Source of the DNA: Streptomyces pseudovenezuelae
GTDB lineage: Bacteria; Actinomycetota; Actinomycetes; Streptomycetales; Streptomycetaceae
Direction: 5' to 3'
NCBI RefSeq assembly: GCF_001513955.1
Contig: NZ_KQ948144.1
Coordinates: 921,178-985,177, forward strand
Length of the DNA: 64,000 bases
The notes under the pieces: model-generated
What the model was told of the DNA's origin: nothing
Databases searched by the model: none
The model's input: only the letters and a program-made list of their open reading frames with translations
Translations under genes and position numbers: made by a program
Part shown: positions 37,900-46,943 of the stretch, piece by piece
Layout: each line of letters begins with the position of its first letter
How positions within the stretch are numbered: the first letter of the stretch is position 1

Positions 37900-38523
37900 A
37901 TGGGAGAGGGACTTGGATGGGTGCCCGAGGCGTATCCCTTCGGCTAGAGCCTCCTCTTCTGCGAGGGCCTCACACCGGAGGAGGTGCTCCGGCGGCTCGG
38001 TGCCCGGCGCGAGTCCGTCTTTCCGCTGACCAGGCGCGAGGCGCAGGAGATCGAGGTCCACAACTCGATGGACGAGCCGTTCGGTCTGGACCACCTTGAG
38101 GATCTGGACGTAGAGGCCGTGGAGGAACTCGGCTTCCTGCGGCGCTCGGTGGACGCGGTGGTGCGGGCCGGGGCGATCGAGGGCTGGACCTTCGCCGTCC
38201 AGGCCTCCACGTCGTACGTCTCCGCCCACCACTACCTCCCCGCGCTTTCCTCGGGCAGCCGCGTGCTCGCCGCCGGCTGTGACGTCAACGCCACGCAGCG
38301 GGTGGAGTACGCGGTCGACGGGCACGTGTTGTCCTCCTTCGACCCCGGGACTCCCGGGTACGACGACGGCGCGGACCCGTCGGCCCTCGCCTGACCGGCG
38401 GACGGCGGGAGCATGAGCCCGCCGCGGGTTCTGGAGTACCTGGAGAGCCGGTTCGGGCTTTGGGTGCCGAAGGGCTCCGAGGAGTGGCGGCTTCCGGCGG
38501 CGCCCCTGTCGACCCACCGATGA
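37900..38523 (+). pseudogene. DUF6461-like gene with two in-frame stops
   Basis: Reading one frame from ATG 37900 gives MGEGLGWVPEAYPFG, then TAG at 37945-37947. It continues with SLLFCEGLTPEEVLRRLGA through DGADPSALA, hits TGA at 38392-38394, and continues to MSPPRVLEYLESRFGLWVPK and the stop at 38521-38523. The three parts form a coherent DUF6461-type protein of about 205 residues. Two point nonsense mutations without frame change explain this. A shorter expressed product from GTG 37984 cannot be excluded. Confidence 0.7.
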
Positions 38524-38567
38524 CTTCGGCCCGCCGGTGCGGTCATCACTCCGAGGAGGTGTTCGCG

Positions 38568-39023
38568 ATGGACGCGACGGCACGGCAGGAAGCTCTGGAG
38601 CGGCTGGATGTTCTGGCCGGGGAGTGGGTCGTGGAGGCGGAGTTCCCCGGGCAGGACGCGATGGCCGGGCGGAGTGTGTTCGAGTGGACGCTGGACGGGC
38701 AGTTCCTGGTGCAGCGGACCGAGGCCCCGAACCCCGCGCCGGACAGCACGGCGATCGTGTCGGTCGAGCCGGAGACGGGGGCGTACACCCAGCACTACTT
38801 CGACGCGCGGGGTGTCGTGCGGCTGTACGCCATGACCTTCGACGGCGAGGTGTGGCGGCTGCTGCGTGAGGAGGCGGACTTCTCCCCGCTGCCCTTCAGG
38901 CAGCGCTTCACCGGGCGGCTGAGCGCGGACGGCGACAGCGTCCACGGGGTCTGGGAGCGGTCGAAGGACGGGTCGGCCGAGTGGGAGACGGACTTCGGGC
39001 TGACCTATCGAAGGACCCGCTGA
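38568..39023 (+). CDS. DUF1579-like lipocalin-fold hypothetical protein
   Basis: A 151-residue protein starting after GAGGAGGT. ALERLDVLAGEWVVEAEFPG and ALDGQFLVQRTE-type strands with a terminal beta meander resemble DUF1579/fatty-acid-binding-like barrels that measure or store a small ligand. No catalytic residues are seen. It lies 2 bp from the next gene, so they are one operon. Confidence 0.75.
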   Translation: MDATARQEALERLDVLAGEWVVEAEFPGQDAMAGRSVFEWTLDGQFLVQRTEAPNPAPDSTAIVSVEPETGAYTQHYFDARGVVRLYAMTFDGEVWRLLREEADFSPLPFRQRFTGRLSADGDSVHGVWERSKDGSAEWETDFGLTYRRTR

Positions 39024-39024
39024 G

Positions 39025-39483
39025 ATGCGGCCGAGCGAGGAGAACGCGCGCGGGATCGTCGAGGCGAGCCGGTACCTGGTGCTGGCCACGGCGGACGCGG
39101 AGGGGCGGCCCTGGAGCACGCCGGTGTACTTCGCGCATGTGGGGTGCCGGGAGTTCTTCTGGGTGTCCTCGCCGGAGGCCCTCCATTCGCGGAACATCGC
39201 CGTACGGCCCGAGGTGGGCATCGCGGTCTTCGACTCCTCGGTGGAGATCGGTACCGGGCAGGGGGTGTACGTGTCCGCCCTCGCCGCCGAGCTGGTGGAC
39301 GGGGCCGAGCGGGCCCTGGAGGTCTTCTCCCGGCGGTCGTTGGGGCACGGGGGGCGGGTCTGGACCGTCGACGACGTGCGGGGCGACTCGGGGATGCGGT
39401 TGTACCGGGCGGTGGCCGGGGCGCACTCGATGCTGGCGAAGGACGGGCGGCCGGATCACCGGGTGGCGGTGGAGCTGCGCTGA
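39025..39483 (+). CDS. Pyridoxamine 5'-phosphate oxidase-family flavoprotein
   Basis: A 152-residue protein with the split-barrel flavin fold: RYLVLATADAEGRPWSTPVYFAH and EFFWVSSPEALHSRNIAVRPEVGIAVFDSS are typical of PNPOx-like/F420-dependent reductases. The SR(N) in strand 4 is the usual phosphate contact. Whether it uses FMN, F420 or heme is unknown. Translation is coupled with the upstream gene. Confidence 0.87.
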   Translation: MRPSEENARGIVEASRYLVLATADAEGRPWSTPVYFAHVGCREFFWVSSPEALHSRNIAVRPEVGIAVFDSSVEIGTGQGVYVSALAAELVDGAERALEVFSRRSLGHGGRVWTVDDVRGDSGMRLYRAVAGAHSMLAKDGRPDHRVAVELR

Positions 39484-39611
39484 GGGTGTAGCGGGCTGCA
39501 CCCAGGGTCCGGGAGTGCGGTCCCTCGTGGTGGCGGGCGCGGACCGGGATCGTGGATCACGGATCGCATCGGTCCGTCGGCCCAGGTCACCACCCACGTA
39601 AGGAAGCTCCC

Positions 39612-40028
39612 GTGTCCTCTTCGCCCGCCGCCGTGAAGTCCCTCTTCGCCGATCTGCTGCTCTGGACCCTCTTCGTCGCCGGTCTCGCGGCGAGCGGTGG
39701 TGCCGGATCCGTCCTCGACGGCACGCGCCAGGACGTGGCGACCTGTGCCGGTGGTGTCGTCGCGCTGATCGCGGGTTCGCGGATCGCCAGGAAGCCGGGG
39801 ATCAAGGCGTTCCTGTCGCTCCCGGGCACGCTGTGGTTCCTCTTCCTGTTCAACGGCGGCATGGCGGTGACCCTGTACTTCGTCCTCGGTGGGACGGACG
39901 GCGTCATCGCCGCCTCCGCGATGGGCGCGGTGTCGCTGGGCGCGGCGGGCGGACTGGTCGCGGCCCGCCGCAAGGGGGCGGCGGGGACGACGCGCCGCGC
40001 CCCGGCCCGGACGGCACCGCGAGCCTGA
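39612..40028 (+). CDS. Small integral membrane protein
   Basis: A 138-residue protein starting at GTG after AGGAAG. It has four hydrophobic segments (LLLWTLFVAGLAASGG, VVALIAGSRIA, LWFLFLFNGGMAVTLYFVLG, ASAMGAVSLGAAGGLV) and a basic tail. No family was recognised. It is probably real, judging by start and composition. Confidence 0.7.
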   Translation: MSSSPAAVKSLFADLLLWTLFVAGLAASGGAGSVLDGTRQDVATCAGGVVALIAGSRIARKPGIKAFLSLPGTLWFLFLFNGGMAVTLYFVLGGTDGVIAASAMGAVSLGAAGGLVAARRKGAAGTTRRAPARTAPRA

Positions 40029-40030
40029 GC

Positions 40031-40061
40031 CGGCCCCGGGACACCGAGGTGCCGGGGGCCG
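40031..40061. terminator. Possible bidirectional terminator
   Basis: CGGCCCC (40031-40037) pairs with GGGGCCG (40055-40061), extended by CC/GG with a bulge. It lies between the convergent membrane protein and STAND regulator genes. Confidence 0.45.
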
Positions 40062-40087
40062 TCCCGCGGTGGCCGGTGTCCGCAGGT

Positions 40088-42367
40088 TCAGGTGACGGAC
40101 CCGAGGCGTTCGAGGCCGGCTGCCGCCTCCGCGGCGGACGCCGTGTCGCCGAACTGGGTGAACAGTGCGCGGGCCCGGGTGTAGTGCTCGCGGGCCTCGG
40201 CGGGGTCGCCGCAGTGTTCCAGGGCCGTGGCGAGGCCGAGGGAGGTGTGGGCGCGGAGGCGGTCGATGCCGGCGTGGTCGGAGGGGGTGCCGACGGTCCG
40301 GAAGGTGTCCGCCGCCTCGGACCAGCGTTCCAGGGCCAGCAGGTCCCGGGCCGTCTCGCAGCGCAGCAGGGCCGCCGCGAACTCGTTCAGGCCGGGAACG
40401 TCCCCGGTCCTGGTCCCGAGCAGGGCCCGGTGCAGGGCCAGCGCCTCCTCGCCGCGCCCGGACGCCCGCAGCGCGGTGCCGAGGACCCGCTGGGAGACCG
40501 CCTTGCCGGTGGAGTCCCCCGTGGTCTCGAAGAGCCGGGTGGCCCGCGCGGCCGCCTCCGCCGCCTCCGCGGGCCGGTCCAGCCCCATGCAGGCCCCGCT
40601 GATGTACGCCCATGCCCACGCCTGCTGGTCGAGATCACCCGTCTCCGACGCCGGCTGGAGGGCCTGGCGGGCGAGTTGCTCGGCCTGGGCGTACTGGTAG
40701 GCGCCGACCGAGTGGGCCCAGGCCAGGCAGTTGAGCTGATGGGCCTCGGCCGCGCGGTCCCCGAGGGCGGCCGCGGACCGGACGCCGTGCGAGAAGAGGG
40801 TCCGCCACTCGGGCCACTGGCTCCAGCGGTCGGAGAACCAGTACAGGGTGCGCGAGGCGTGCAGGATCTCCGTGTGCCGGCCCGCCGCGAACATCACGGC
40901 CAGGGCGCCCGCCCAGTTGGAGCGCTCCGCGGTGAGCCACTGCTCGGCCTCCGCGTCGGATCCCGGGACGAAGGCGCCGGGTTCGCCCGCCCAGGGTTCC
41001 GGCGCACCGGGTGCCTCGAACCGGCGGCCCGCCGCGGAGGCCGACCGCAGGAGCCAGTCCGCCATCCGCTGCCGCACGCTCTCGGTCACCGACTCGGGCT
41101 CCTCCGCGCCCAGTTGCTCGCGCGCGAAGAGCCGTACGAGATCGTGCAGGGCGTACCGGCCGGGCGCGGTCTCCTCCAGCAGGCCGCGGTCGACCAGCAG
41201 ATCGAGGGAGTCCTCGGTGGTGAGCGGGTCCTCGCCGGTCAGTACGGCGGCGAGGTCGGGGCCGGTGTCGTGGCCGGGCACGAGGGACAGGCGGCGCAGC
41301 AACCGCCGGTGCGGCGGCGTGAGCTGGCCGTAGGAGAGGGCAAGAGCACTGCGTACGGCGAGGTCGCCCGCGACCAGCCCGCTCAACCTGCGTTCCTCGT
41401 CGGCGAGTTGGCCCACCAGCCGGGCCGGGGTCCAGCTCGGGCGGCTGGAGAGGCGGTTGCCGACGATGCGCAGGGCCAGCGGGAGGTGGCCGCACAGCTC
41501 GCTCAGCCGGGTGATCGCCTCGGACTGGCCGTCGGTGCGCGGGGTGCCGAGGATCCGCTCCAGCAGCCTCGTCGACTCCCCGCCGCTGAGCCCGCCCAGC
41601 CTGATCCGCCGCACTCCTTCGAGGCCGGCCAGCGGACGCCTGCTGGTGATCAGCACGAAACTGCCCTCGGCGTCCGGCAGCAGCGGCCTGGTCCGGGTCT
41701 CGTCGGCGGCGTCGTCGAGGACGACCAGCGTCCGCCGGCCGGCGAGCGCCGCCCGGTAGGCCGCCTCGCGGGCGACAGGATCGACCGGGATCCGGTCCGC
41801 CGGGTGCCCCAGTGCCGTCAGCAGGAGGACCAGTGCCTCGGCGGCCGGCAGCGGGGAGTCGCTCATGCCGTGCAACGGGACGCAGACGCTGCCGTCCGGG
41901 AAGGCCCCGGCGAGCCGCCGTACCGCTTCCGCCGCCAGGGTCGTCTTGCCCTGCCCGCCCGGCCCGAACAGCACCGCCGCCCGTGTGCGCGTGCCGGTGG
42001 CCAGCGCCTCCAGGTCCGCCAGTTCCTGCTTGCGGCCGGTGAAGTCCGGGACGGTCCGCAGGAGGTACGGCGAGGCCGGCGGGCCCCCGCGGTCCCGGCC
42101 GGCGTCGGCCAGCCGCCGCAGGCGCTCGCCCTGCTCGGCGTCGAGCCGCAGGGCCGCGGCGAGCGCGTCGACGGTACGGCGCTGCGGCCCCCGGCTGCGG
42201 CCGCGCTCCAGGTCGCCGAGCGCGCGCACGCTCACCCCGGACGCCTCGGACAACTCCTCCAGGGTCAGCCGGGCGGCCCGGCGCAGGGAGCGCAGCATCA
42301 CACCGAAGGCGGTGCCGCCATGGGGGACATCGGACTGCGGAACTTCGGGAACATGACTGGTCATCAC
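40088..42367 (-). CDS. STAND regulator: XRE HTH + NB-ARC + TPR
   Basis: A 759-residue protein. Residues about 20-85 are an XRE helix-turn-helix (LRRAARLTLEELSEASGVSVRALGDLERGR). NB-ARC follows: Walker A FGPGGQGKTTLA, Walker B RRTLVVLDDAAD, LITSRR and GHLPLALRIVGN. The C-terminal third is TPR-like. It probably senses a signal, hydrolyses ATP and controls genes, perhaps the divergent haloperoxidase-like hydrolase. GTG 42367 or ATG 42364 may be the start. Confidence 0.9.
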   Translation of the reverse strand: MMTSHVPEVPQSDVPHGGTAFGVMLRSLRRAARLTLEELSEASGVSVRALGDLERGRSRGPQRRTVDALAAALRLDAEQGERLRRLADAGRDRGGPPASPYLLRTVPDFTGRKQELADLEALATGTRTRAAVLFGPGGQGKTTLAAEAVRRLAGAFPDGSVCVPLHGMSDSPLPAAEALVLLLTALGHPADRIPVDPVAREAAYRAALAGRRTLVVLDDAADETRTRPLLPDAEGSFVLITSRRPLAGLEGVRRIRLGGLSGGESTRLLERILGTPRTDGQSEAITRLSELCGHLPLALRIVGNRLSSRPSWTPARLVGQLADEERRLSGLVAGDLAVRSALALSYGQLTPPHRRLLRRLSLVPGHDTGPDLAAVLTGEDPLTTEDSLDLLVDRGLLEETAPGRYALHDLVRLFAREQLGAEEPESVTESVRQRMADWLLRSASAAGRRFEAPGAPEPWAGEPGAFVPGSDAEAEQWLTAERSNWAGALAVMFAAGRHTEILHASRTLYWFSDRWSQWPEWRTLFSHGVRSAAALGDRAAEAHQLNCLAWAHSVGAYQYAQAEQLARQALQPASETGDLDQQAWAWAYISGACMGLDRPAEAAEAAARATRLFETTGDSTGKAVSQRVLGTALRASGRGEEALALHRALLGTRTGDVPGLNEFAAALLRCETARDLLALERWSEAADTFRTVGTPSDHAGIDRLRAHTSLGLATALEHCGDPAEAREHYTRARALFTQFGDTASAAEAAAGLERLGSVT

Positions 42368-42376
42368 GACAATTAG

Positions 42377-43303
<927 letters not shown>

Positions 43304-43308
43304 GCGGC

Positions 43309-44007
43309 TCACTCCCGCCCGGAGGCGACCACCGCCAGCACGGCCACCAGCCCCGCCGCGACCGTCAGGGGAACGGCGAGGCCGTGGTGGAGCACCAGCC
43401 ACGCCCCCAGCGCGGCCCCGGCGACCATCGCGACCACGGACGCCGTCCGGCGGGGGGAGTGGGTGCCCGGTCCGCCGCCGGCCCGGGAGTCGGCGGCTAG
43501 TCCGGTCAGCGTCATGGTCAGCACGGTCGTCGTCAGGTCAGGGATGCCGAGCTTGCGGACCGTGGCGTTGCGCAGGCCCATGGCGAAGGCCGTGACGGCG
43601 ATGAGCGTGTAGGCGGTGGCCGTGGCACCGGGCGCGGCGAAGGCGACCACGGCCGAGACCCCCAGGAACACCGCCTCGGCGGCCAGGGTGAGACGGGCCC
43701 AGGTGCGGCGCGAGCCGGAGCCGAGCCGTACGGCCACCCGGCCGCCCGCGATCGCGCCCACCACGAACGACACCAGCGAGGTCAGGGTGTGCGCCACCGA
43801 GAAGCCGGGCGCCCCGGCCGCGGCGAACCCGAGCACGACCACGTTGCCGGTCATGTTCGCGGTGAAGACGTGTTCGAGGCCGAGATAGCTGACGGCGTCG
43901 ATCAGTCCGCTGACCACCGTCAGCCCCAGCAGCACGGCCACCAGGCGCAGCCCGCGCGCCTCGGGATCGCCGGCCGCCCTCGTGTCGGTGCCGCTGTGTT
44001 CGCTCAT
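43309..44007 (-). CDS. YoaK/DUF1275 family membrane protein
   Basis: A 232-residue protein with six TM segments. VSGLIDAVSYLGLEHVFTANMTGNVVVLGFA at about 34-64 is the DUF1275 signature (D-A-x-S-Y and NMTGN). AMGLRNATVRKLGIPDLTTTVLTMTLTG forms the second signature. The family is presumed a transporter of unknown substrate. The adjacent hydrolase gene converges with a 5-bp gap. Confidence 0.9.
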   Translation of the reverse strand: MSEHSGTDTRAAGDPEARGLRLVAVLLGLTVVSGLIDAVSYLGLEHVFTANMTGNVVVLGFAAAGAPGFSVAHTLTSLVSFVVGAIAGGRVAVRLGSGSRRTWARLTLAAEAVFLGVSAVVAFAAPGATATAYTLIAVTAFAMGLRNATVRKLGIPDLTTTVLTMTLTGLAADSRAGGGPGTHSPRRTASVVAMVAGAALGAWLVLHHGLAVPLTVAAGLVAVLAVVASGRE

Positions 44008-44110
44008 CGGGTCTCCGGACGGCCTGACGGTCGGGGTGCACCCAAGTCCACCACGGATGCGGGGGACTCTCGGATGTCGGGGTGACCTGCGCGTCCGTAG
44101 CGTCGGGGCC

Positions 44111-45361
44111 ATGACTGACGACACGCGCACATCCCAAGGAGAACGGGCGGGCCGGCGCACGCGGAAGGGGCTCGCCGCGGCGGCGGCCCTGCTGCTCGCC
44201 GGGCTCGCCGTGGCCCCGGTGACGGCGGCCGCCGACGAGCGGACCCCGCAGACTCGACGCGGTGACCTGGTCGCGGTCACGCCGGTCGCCGACCGGGACG
44301 CCGGGCAGGTCAGGTCGTTCCTGGCCGGGTGGGACGTCGACGCCGACGGGGTGCGGTACGGCTTACGGGCGTACCGGCTGACGTACCGGACCGTCGACCC
44401 GTACGGCGGGCCCACCACCGCGACCGGGCTGCTGACCCTGCCCACGGGCGGCCGTCACCGCCTCGACCTGGTCTCCGACACCCACGGCACGATGGTCGAC
44501 CGTGACTACGCTCCCTCGGTGAGCGAGGACTTCGGGCGGGTGCCGTCGTACGTCAACGCCGCCGCGGGCCGCGCGGTCGCCGCCCCCGACTACCTCGGTC
44601 TCGGCAAGGGACCGGGCCCGCATCCGTACCTGGACACCGCCTCGTCCGTGACCGCCTCCGTCGACATGCTGCGCGCCGCCCGGACGGCCGCGGAGCGGCT
44701 CGGCCGCCCGCTGACCGGTGAGGTGTACGCGACGGGCTTCTCGCAGGGCGGCCAGGTCGCGATGGCGCTCGGGAGGGCTCTGGACAGGGGCGCCGACCGG
44801 CACTTCCGGCTGGCGGCCCTCGCGCCGGTCAGCGGCCCGTACGACCTGGAGGGCCAGGAGATGCCCGCGCTGTTCGACGGCCGGGTCAACGACACCAGCG
44901 GGGTCCTCTACATCGCGTACTGGCTGGTGGCGCAGAACCGTCTGCACCCCCTCTACAAGGACCCGTCCGAGGCCTTCCGCGCCCCGTACGCGAGCCGGGT
45001 GGAGAGCCTGCTCGACGGGAGCCACGAGCAGGAGGAGGTGGTCAGGGGACTCGCGCCCTCGGTGGCACAGCTGCTCACGCCCGCCTTCCTGGAGCGTCTG
45101 CGGCACCCGTCCGGTGCCGTGCTGGACGCGATGCGCACCGCGGACCACACCTGTGACTGGAAGCCGGACGTGCCGGTGCGGCTGTACGCCGCCGCCGGCG
45201 ACACCGACGTGCCGCTCGGCAACACCCGGGCATGCGCCCGCACCCTCGCAGGTCAGGGAGCGAGGGTGCGGGTGGTCGATCAGGGGGCCGTGGACCACTT
45301 CGGGTCGGTCCTGGTGTCGGCCCCCCAGGTGGTGCGGTTCTTCGACGGCGTACGGCGGTGA
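44111..45361 (+). CDS. Secreted lipase/alpha-beta hydrolase
   Basis: A 416-residue protein with a twin-Arg-rich N-terminus and signal ending near VTAAA (about 42). The catalytic Ser is in YATGFSQGGQVAMALG near residue 217. A conserved Asp lies in AAAGDTDVPLG and His in DHFGSV. The PDYLGLGKGPGPHPYLD region is typical of the secretory lipase/DAP2-like family with a large lid. It probably hydrolyses extracellular esters. Confidence 0.88.
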   Translation: MTDDTRTSQGERAGRRTRKGLAAAAALLLAGLAVAPVTAAADERTPQTRRGDLVAVTPVADRDAGQVRSFLAGWDVDADGVRYGLRAYRLTYRTVDPYGGPTTATGLLTLPTGGRHRLDLVSDTHGTMVDRDYAPSVSEDFGRVPSYVNAAAGRAVAAPDYLGLGKGPGPHPYLDTASSVTASVDMLRAARTAAERLGRPLTGEVYATGFSQGGQVAMALGRALDRGADRHFRLAALAPVSGPYDLEGQEMPALFDGRVNDTSGVLYIAYWLVAQNRLHPLYKDPSEAFRAPYASRVESLLDGSHEQEEVVRGLAPSVAQLLTPAFLERLRHPSGAVLDAMRTADHTCDWKPDVPVRLYAAAGDTDVPLGNTRACARTLAGQGARVRVVDQGAVDHFGSVLVSAPQVVRFFDGVRR

Positions 45362-45374
45362 TCCGCGCGGCGGC

Positions 45375-45794
45375 TCAGTACCAGCCGTTGGCCTGCCAGA
45401 AGGACCAGGCGGCGGTCGGGCTGCCGTAGCGGGAGTTCATGTAGTCCAGGCCCCACTTGATCTGGGTCTTGGCGTTGGTCTTCCAGTCGGAGCCGGCGGA
45501 GGCCATCTTGGAGCCGGGCAGGGCCTGGACCAGGCCGTAGGCGCCGGAGGAGGAGTTGGTGGCGTCGACGTCCCAGCCGCTCTCGTGCTCGACGATCTTG
45601 CTGAACGCGTTGTACTGCGCGGCGTTCGGGATCATCTTGTGCGCGATGGCCTTGGCCTGGGCGGAGGAGTTGGTCGTGGCCGCCTGGGCCGGCGCCGCGG
45701 TCAGGACCAGGCCGGCGGTGGCGGCGGCCATCGCGACGGTGGTGATGGCCTTCTTCGGGGAAGCGATGCGGCGGGCGAAGCGGGAGACGGACAC
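45375..45794 (-). CDS. Secreted transglycosylase, SLT-type
   Basis: A 139-residue protein with a signal ending AAPAQAA (residue 39). The mature domain begins near KAIAHKMIP and carries FSKIVEHESGWDVDATNSSSGAYGLVQALPGSKM, the lytic transglycosylase core with catalytic Glu near 69. WGLDYMNSRYGSPTAAWSFWQANGWY ends it. It cleaves peptidoglycan outside the cell, possibly during growth or germination. A structured leader precedes it. Confidence 0.9.
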   Translation of the reverse strand: MSVSRFARRIASPKKAITTVAMAAATAGLVLTAAPAQAATTNSSAQAKAIAHKMIPNAAQYNAFSKIVEHESGWDVDATNSSSGAYGLVQALPGSKMASAGSDWKTNAKTQIKWGLDYMNSRYGSPTAAWSFWQANGWY

Positions 45795-45822
45795 GAGGAA
45801 CCTTTTCTTCGGGGACGGTGGT

Positions 45823-45888
45823 GTCGCTCGCTGTCCCGGGGGACATGCGTAGGCGCCGAGGCCCGTGGGCTTGTCGGCGCCGTGCGAC
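45823..45888 (-). promoter_or_regulatory. Structured 5' leader of the transglycosylase gene
   Basis: On the minus strand GTCGC (45888-45884) pairs with GCGAC (45827-45823), enclosing two hairpins. One has arms GGCGCCGA/TCGGCGCC with inner GCCC/GGGC. The other is TGTCC/GGACA with a CCCG loop. This three-way shape lies about 30-95 nt upstream of the GTG. It does not match the c-di-AMP (ydaO) motif found before some wall lytic genes. Confidence 0.45.
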
Positions 45889-46079
45889 GTCGTCCAGAGA
45901 AACAGGCCCGGAAGGCGTCCGCAATGACCCCTTTTACTAGTTGTGGTCGAATCGCCGTGAAAGGGCGACTCTGTGATCCGGCTCTCAAAGCGCAGGTCGG
46001 AGGGGGTGCGCGATGGGTGTTATGTCGGAAATGTTCCTACTGTTCCGCTTAGTAGGTGAGCTGGGTCATGTGGGGCGCT

Positions 46080-46943
46080 TCACCGCCCGGGCGCCTCGAA
46101 TGTGACCTGGGCCTCGAAGGCCGCGCGGCGGGTGGCCCGGCGCAGCGCCCTGAGGAGGGCCGGGCCGAGGGTGAGCGTCAGGACCACGGTGACCACGGCC
46201 CGCCCGAGGTCCCAGCCGAGGGACGTGGCCACGCAGTACGCGAGGAACCGGGCCAGGTTGGCGGGGACCCCGGCGTGCGGGTCGAAGGCGATGTCCGAGG
46301 CGAGGGCGCCCAGAAAGGGCCAGTCGGCCATGTTCATGACCGTGCCGTAGGCGAAGGCGGCGAAGAAGCCGTAGGCGGCCAGAAGCCGGACTTCGGTACG
46401 TCCCCGCGCGCGGGCGGGCACCGGCAGCAGGCCCGCGCCCATCGTGAACCAGCCCATCGCCAGCATCTGGAACGGCATCCACGGCCCCACCCCGCCCGTG
46501 AGCAGGGCGGACGCGAACATCGTGACGTTGCCGAGCACGAAGCCGAACCCCGGGCCGAGCACGCGGCCGCTGAGCACCATGAGGAAGAACATCGGCTCGA
46601 TGCCGGCGGTGCCCGCGCCGATCGGCCTGAGGGCGGCGCCGGTCGCGGCCAGGACGCCGAGCATCGCCACGGCCTTGGGGCCCAGGCCCGACTCCGCGAT
46701 CGCCGCCGCGACGACGGCGACGAGGAGGACGAGCAGTCCGGCGAAGAGCCAGGGGGCGTCCTGGGTGTGGATGCCGACCTGGGAGGTGGGCGGGGCGAGG
46801 AAGGGCCAGCCGAAGGCGGCGACACCCACGGCACTGACCAGGGCGAGGGTGAGCAGGGAGCGGGGGCCGAGGCGGACGGCCCGGGTCGTGAGGGGAGTCC
46901 GGGTCGGGACGGGCGTCCGGGTCATGAGGGGGTCACGGGTCAT
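46080..46943 (-). CDS. ECF transporter S component (probable cobalamin)
   Basis: The 287-residue protein has about eight hydrophobic segments. IEPMFFLMVLSGRVLGPGFGFVLGNVTMF and MPFQMLAMGWFTMGAGLLP match ECF substrate-capture subunits. It is the last gene of the B12-riboswitch operon and overlaps the ATPase gene by ATGA. Substrate assignment rests on the riboswitch and the transcobalamin-like gene in the operon, not on its own sequence. Confidence 0.82.
   Translation of the reverse strand: MTRDPLMTRTPVPTRTPLTTRAVRLGPRSLLTLALVSAVGVAAFGWPFLAPPTSQVGIHTQDAPWLFAGLLVLLVAVVAAAIAESGLGPKAVAMLGVLAATGAALRPIGAGTAGIEPMFFLMVLSGRVLGPGFGFVLGNVTMFASALLTGGVGPWMPFQMLAMGWFTMGAGLLPVPARARGRTEVRLLAAYGFFAAFAYGTVMNMADWPFLGALASDIAFDPHAGVPANLARFLAYCVATSLGWDLGRAVVTVVLTLTLGPALLRALRRATRRAAFEAQVTFEAPGR

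Noticed and set aside
45823..45888. c-di-AMP (ydaO) riboswitch before the transglycosylase gene
   Set aside because: The conserved ydaO blocks are missing, although gene type and position suggested it.
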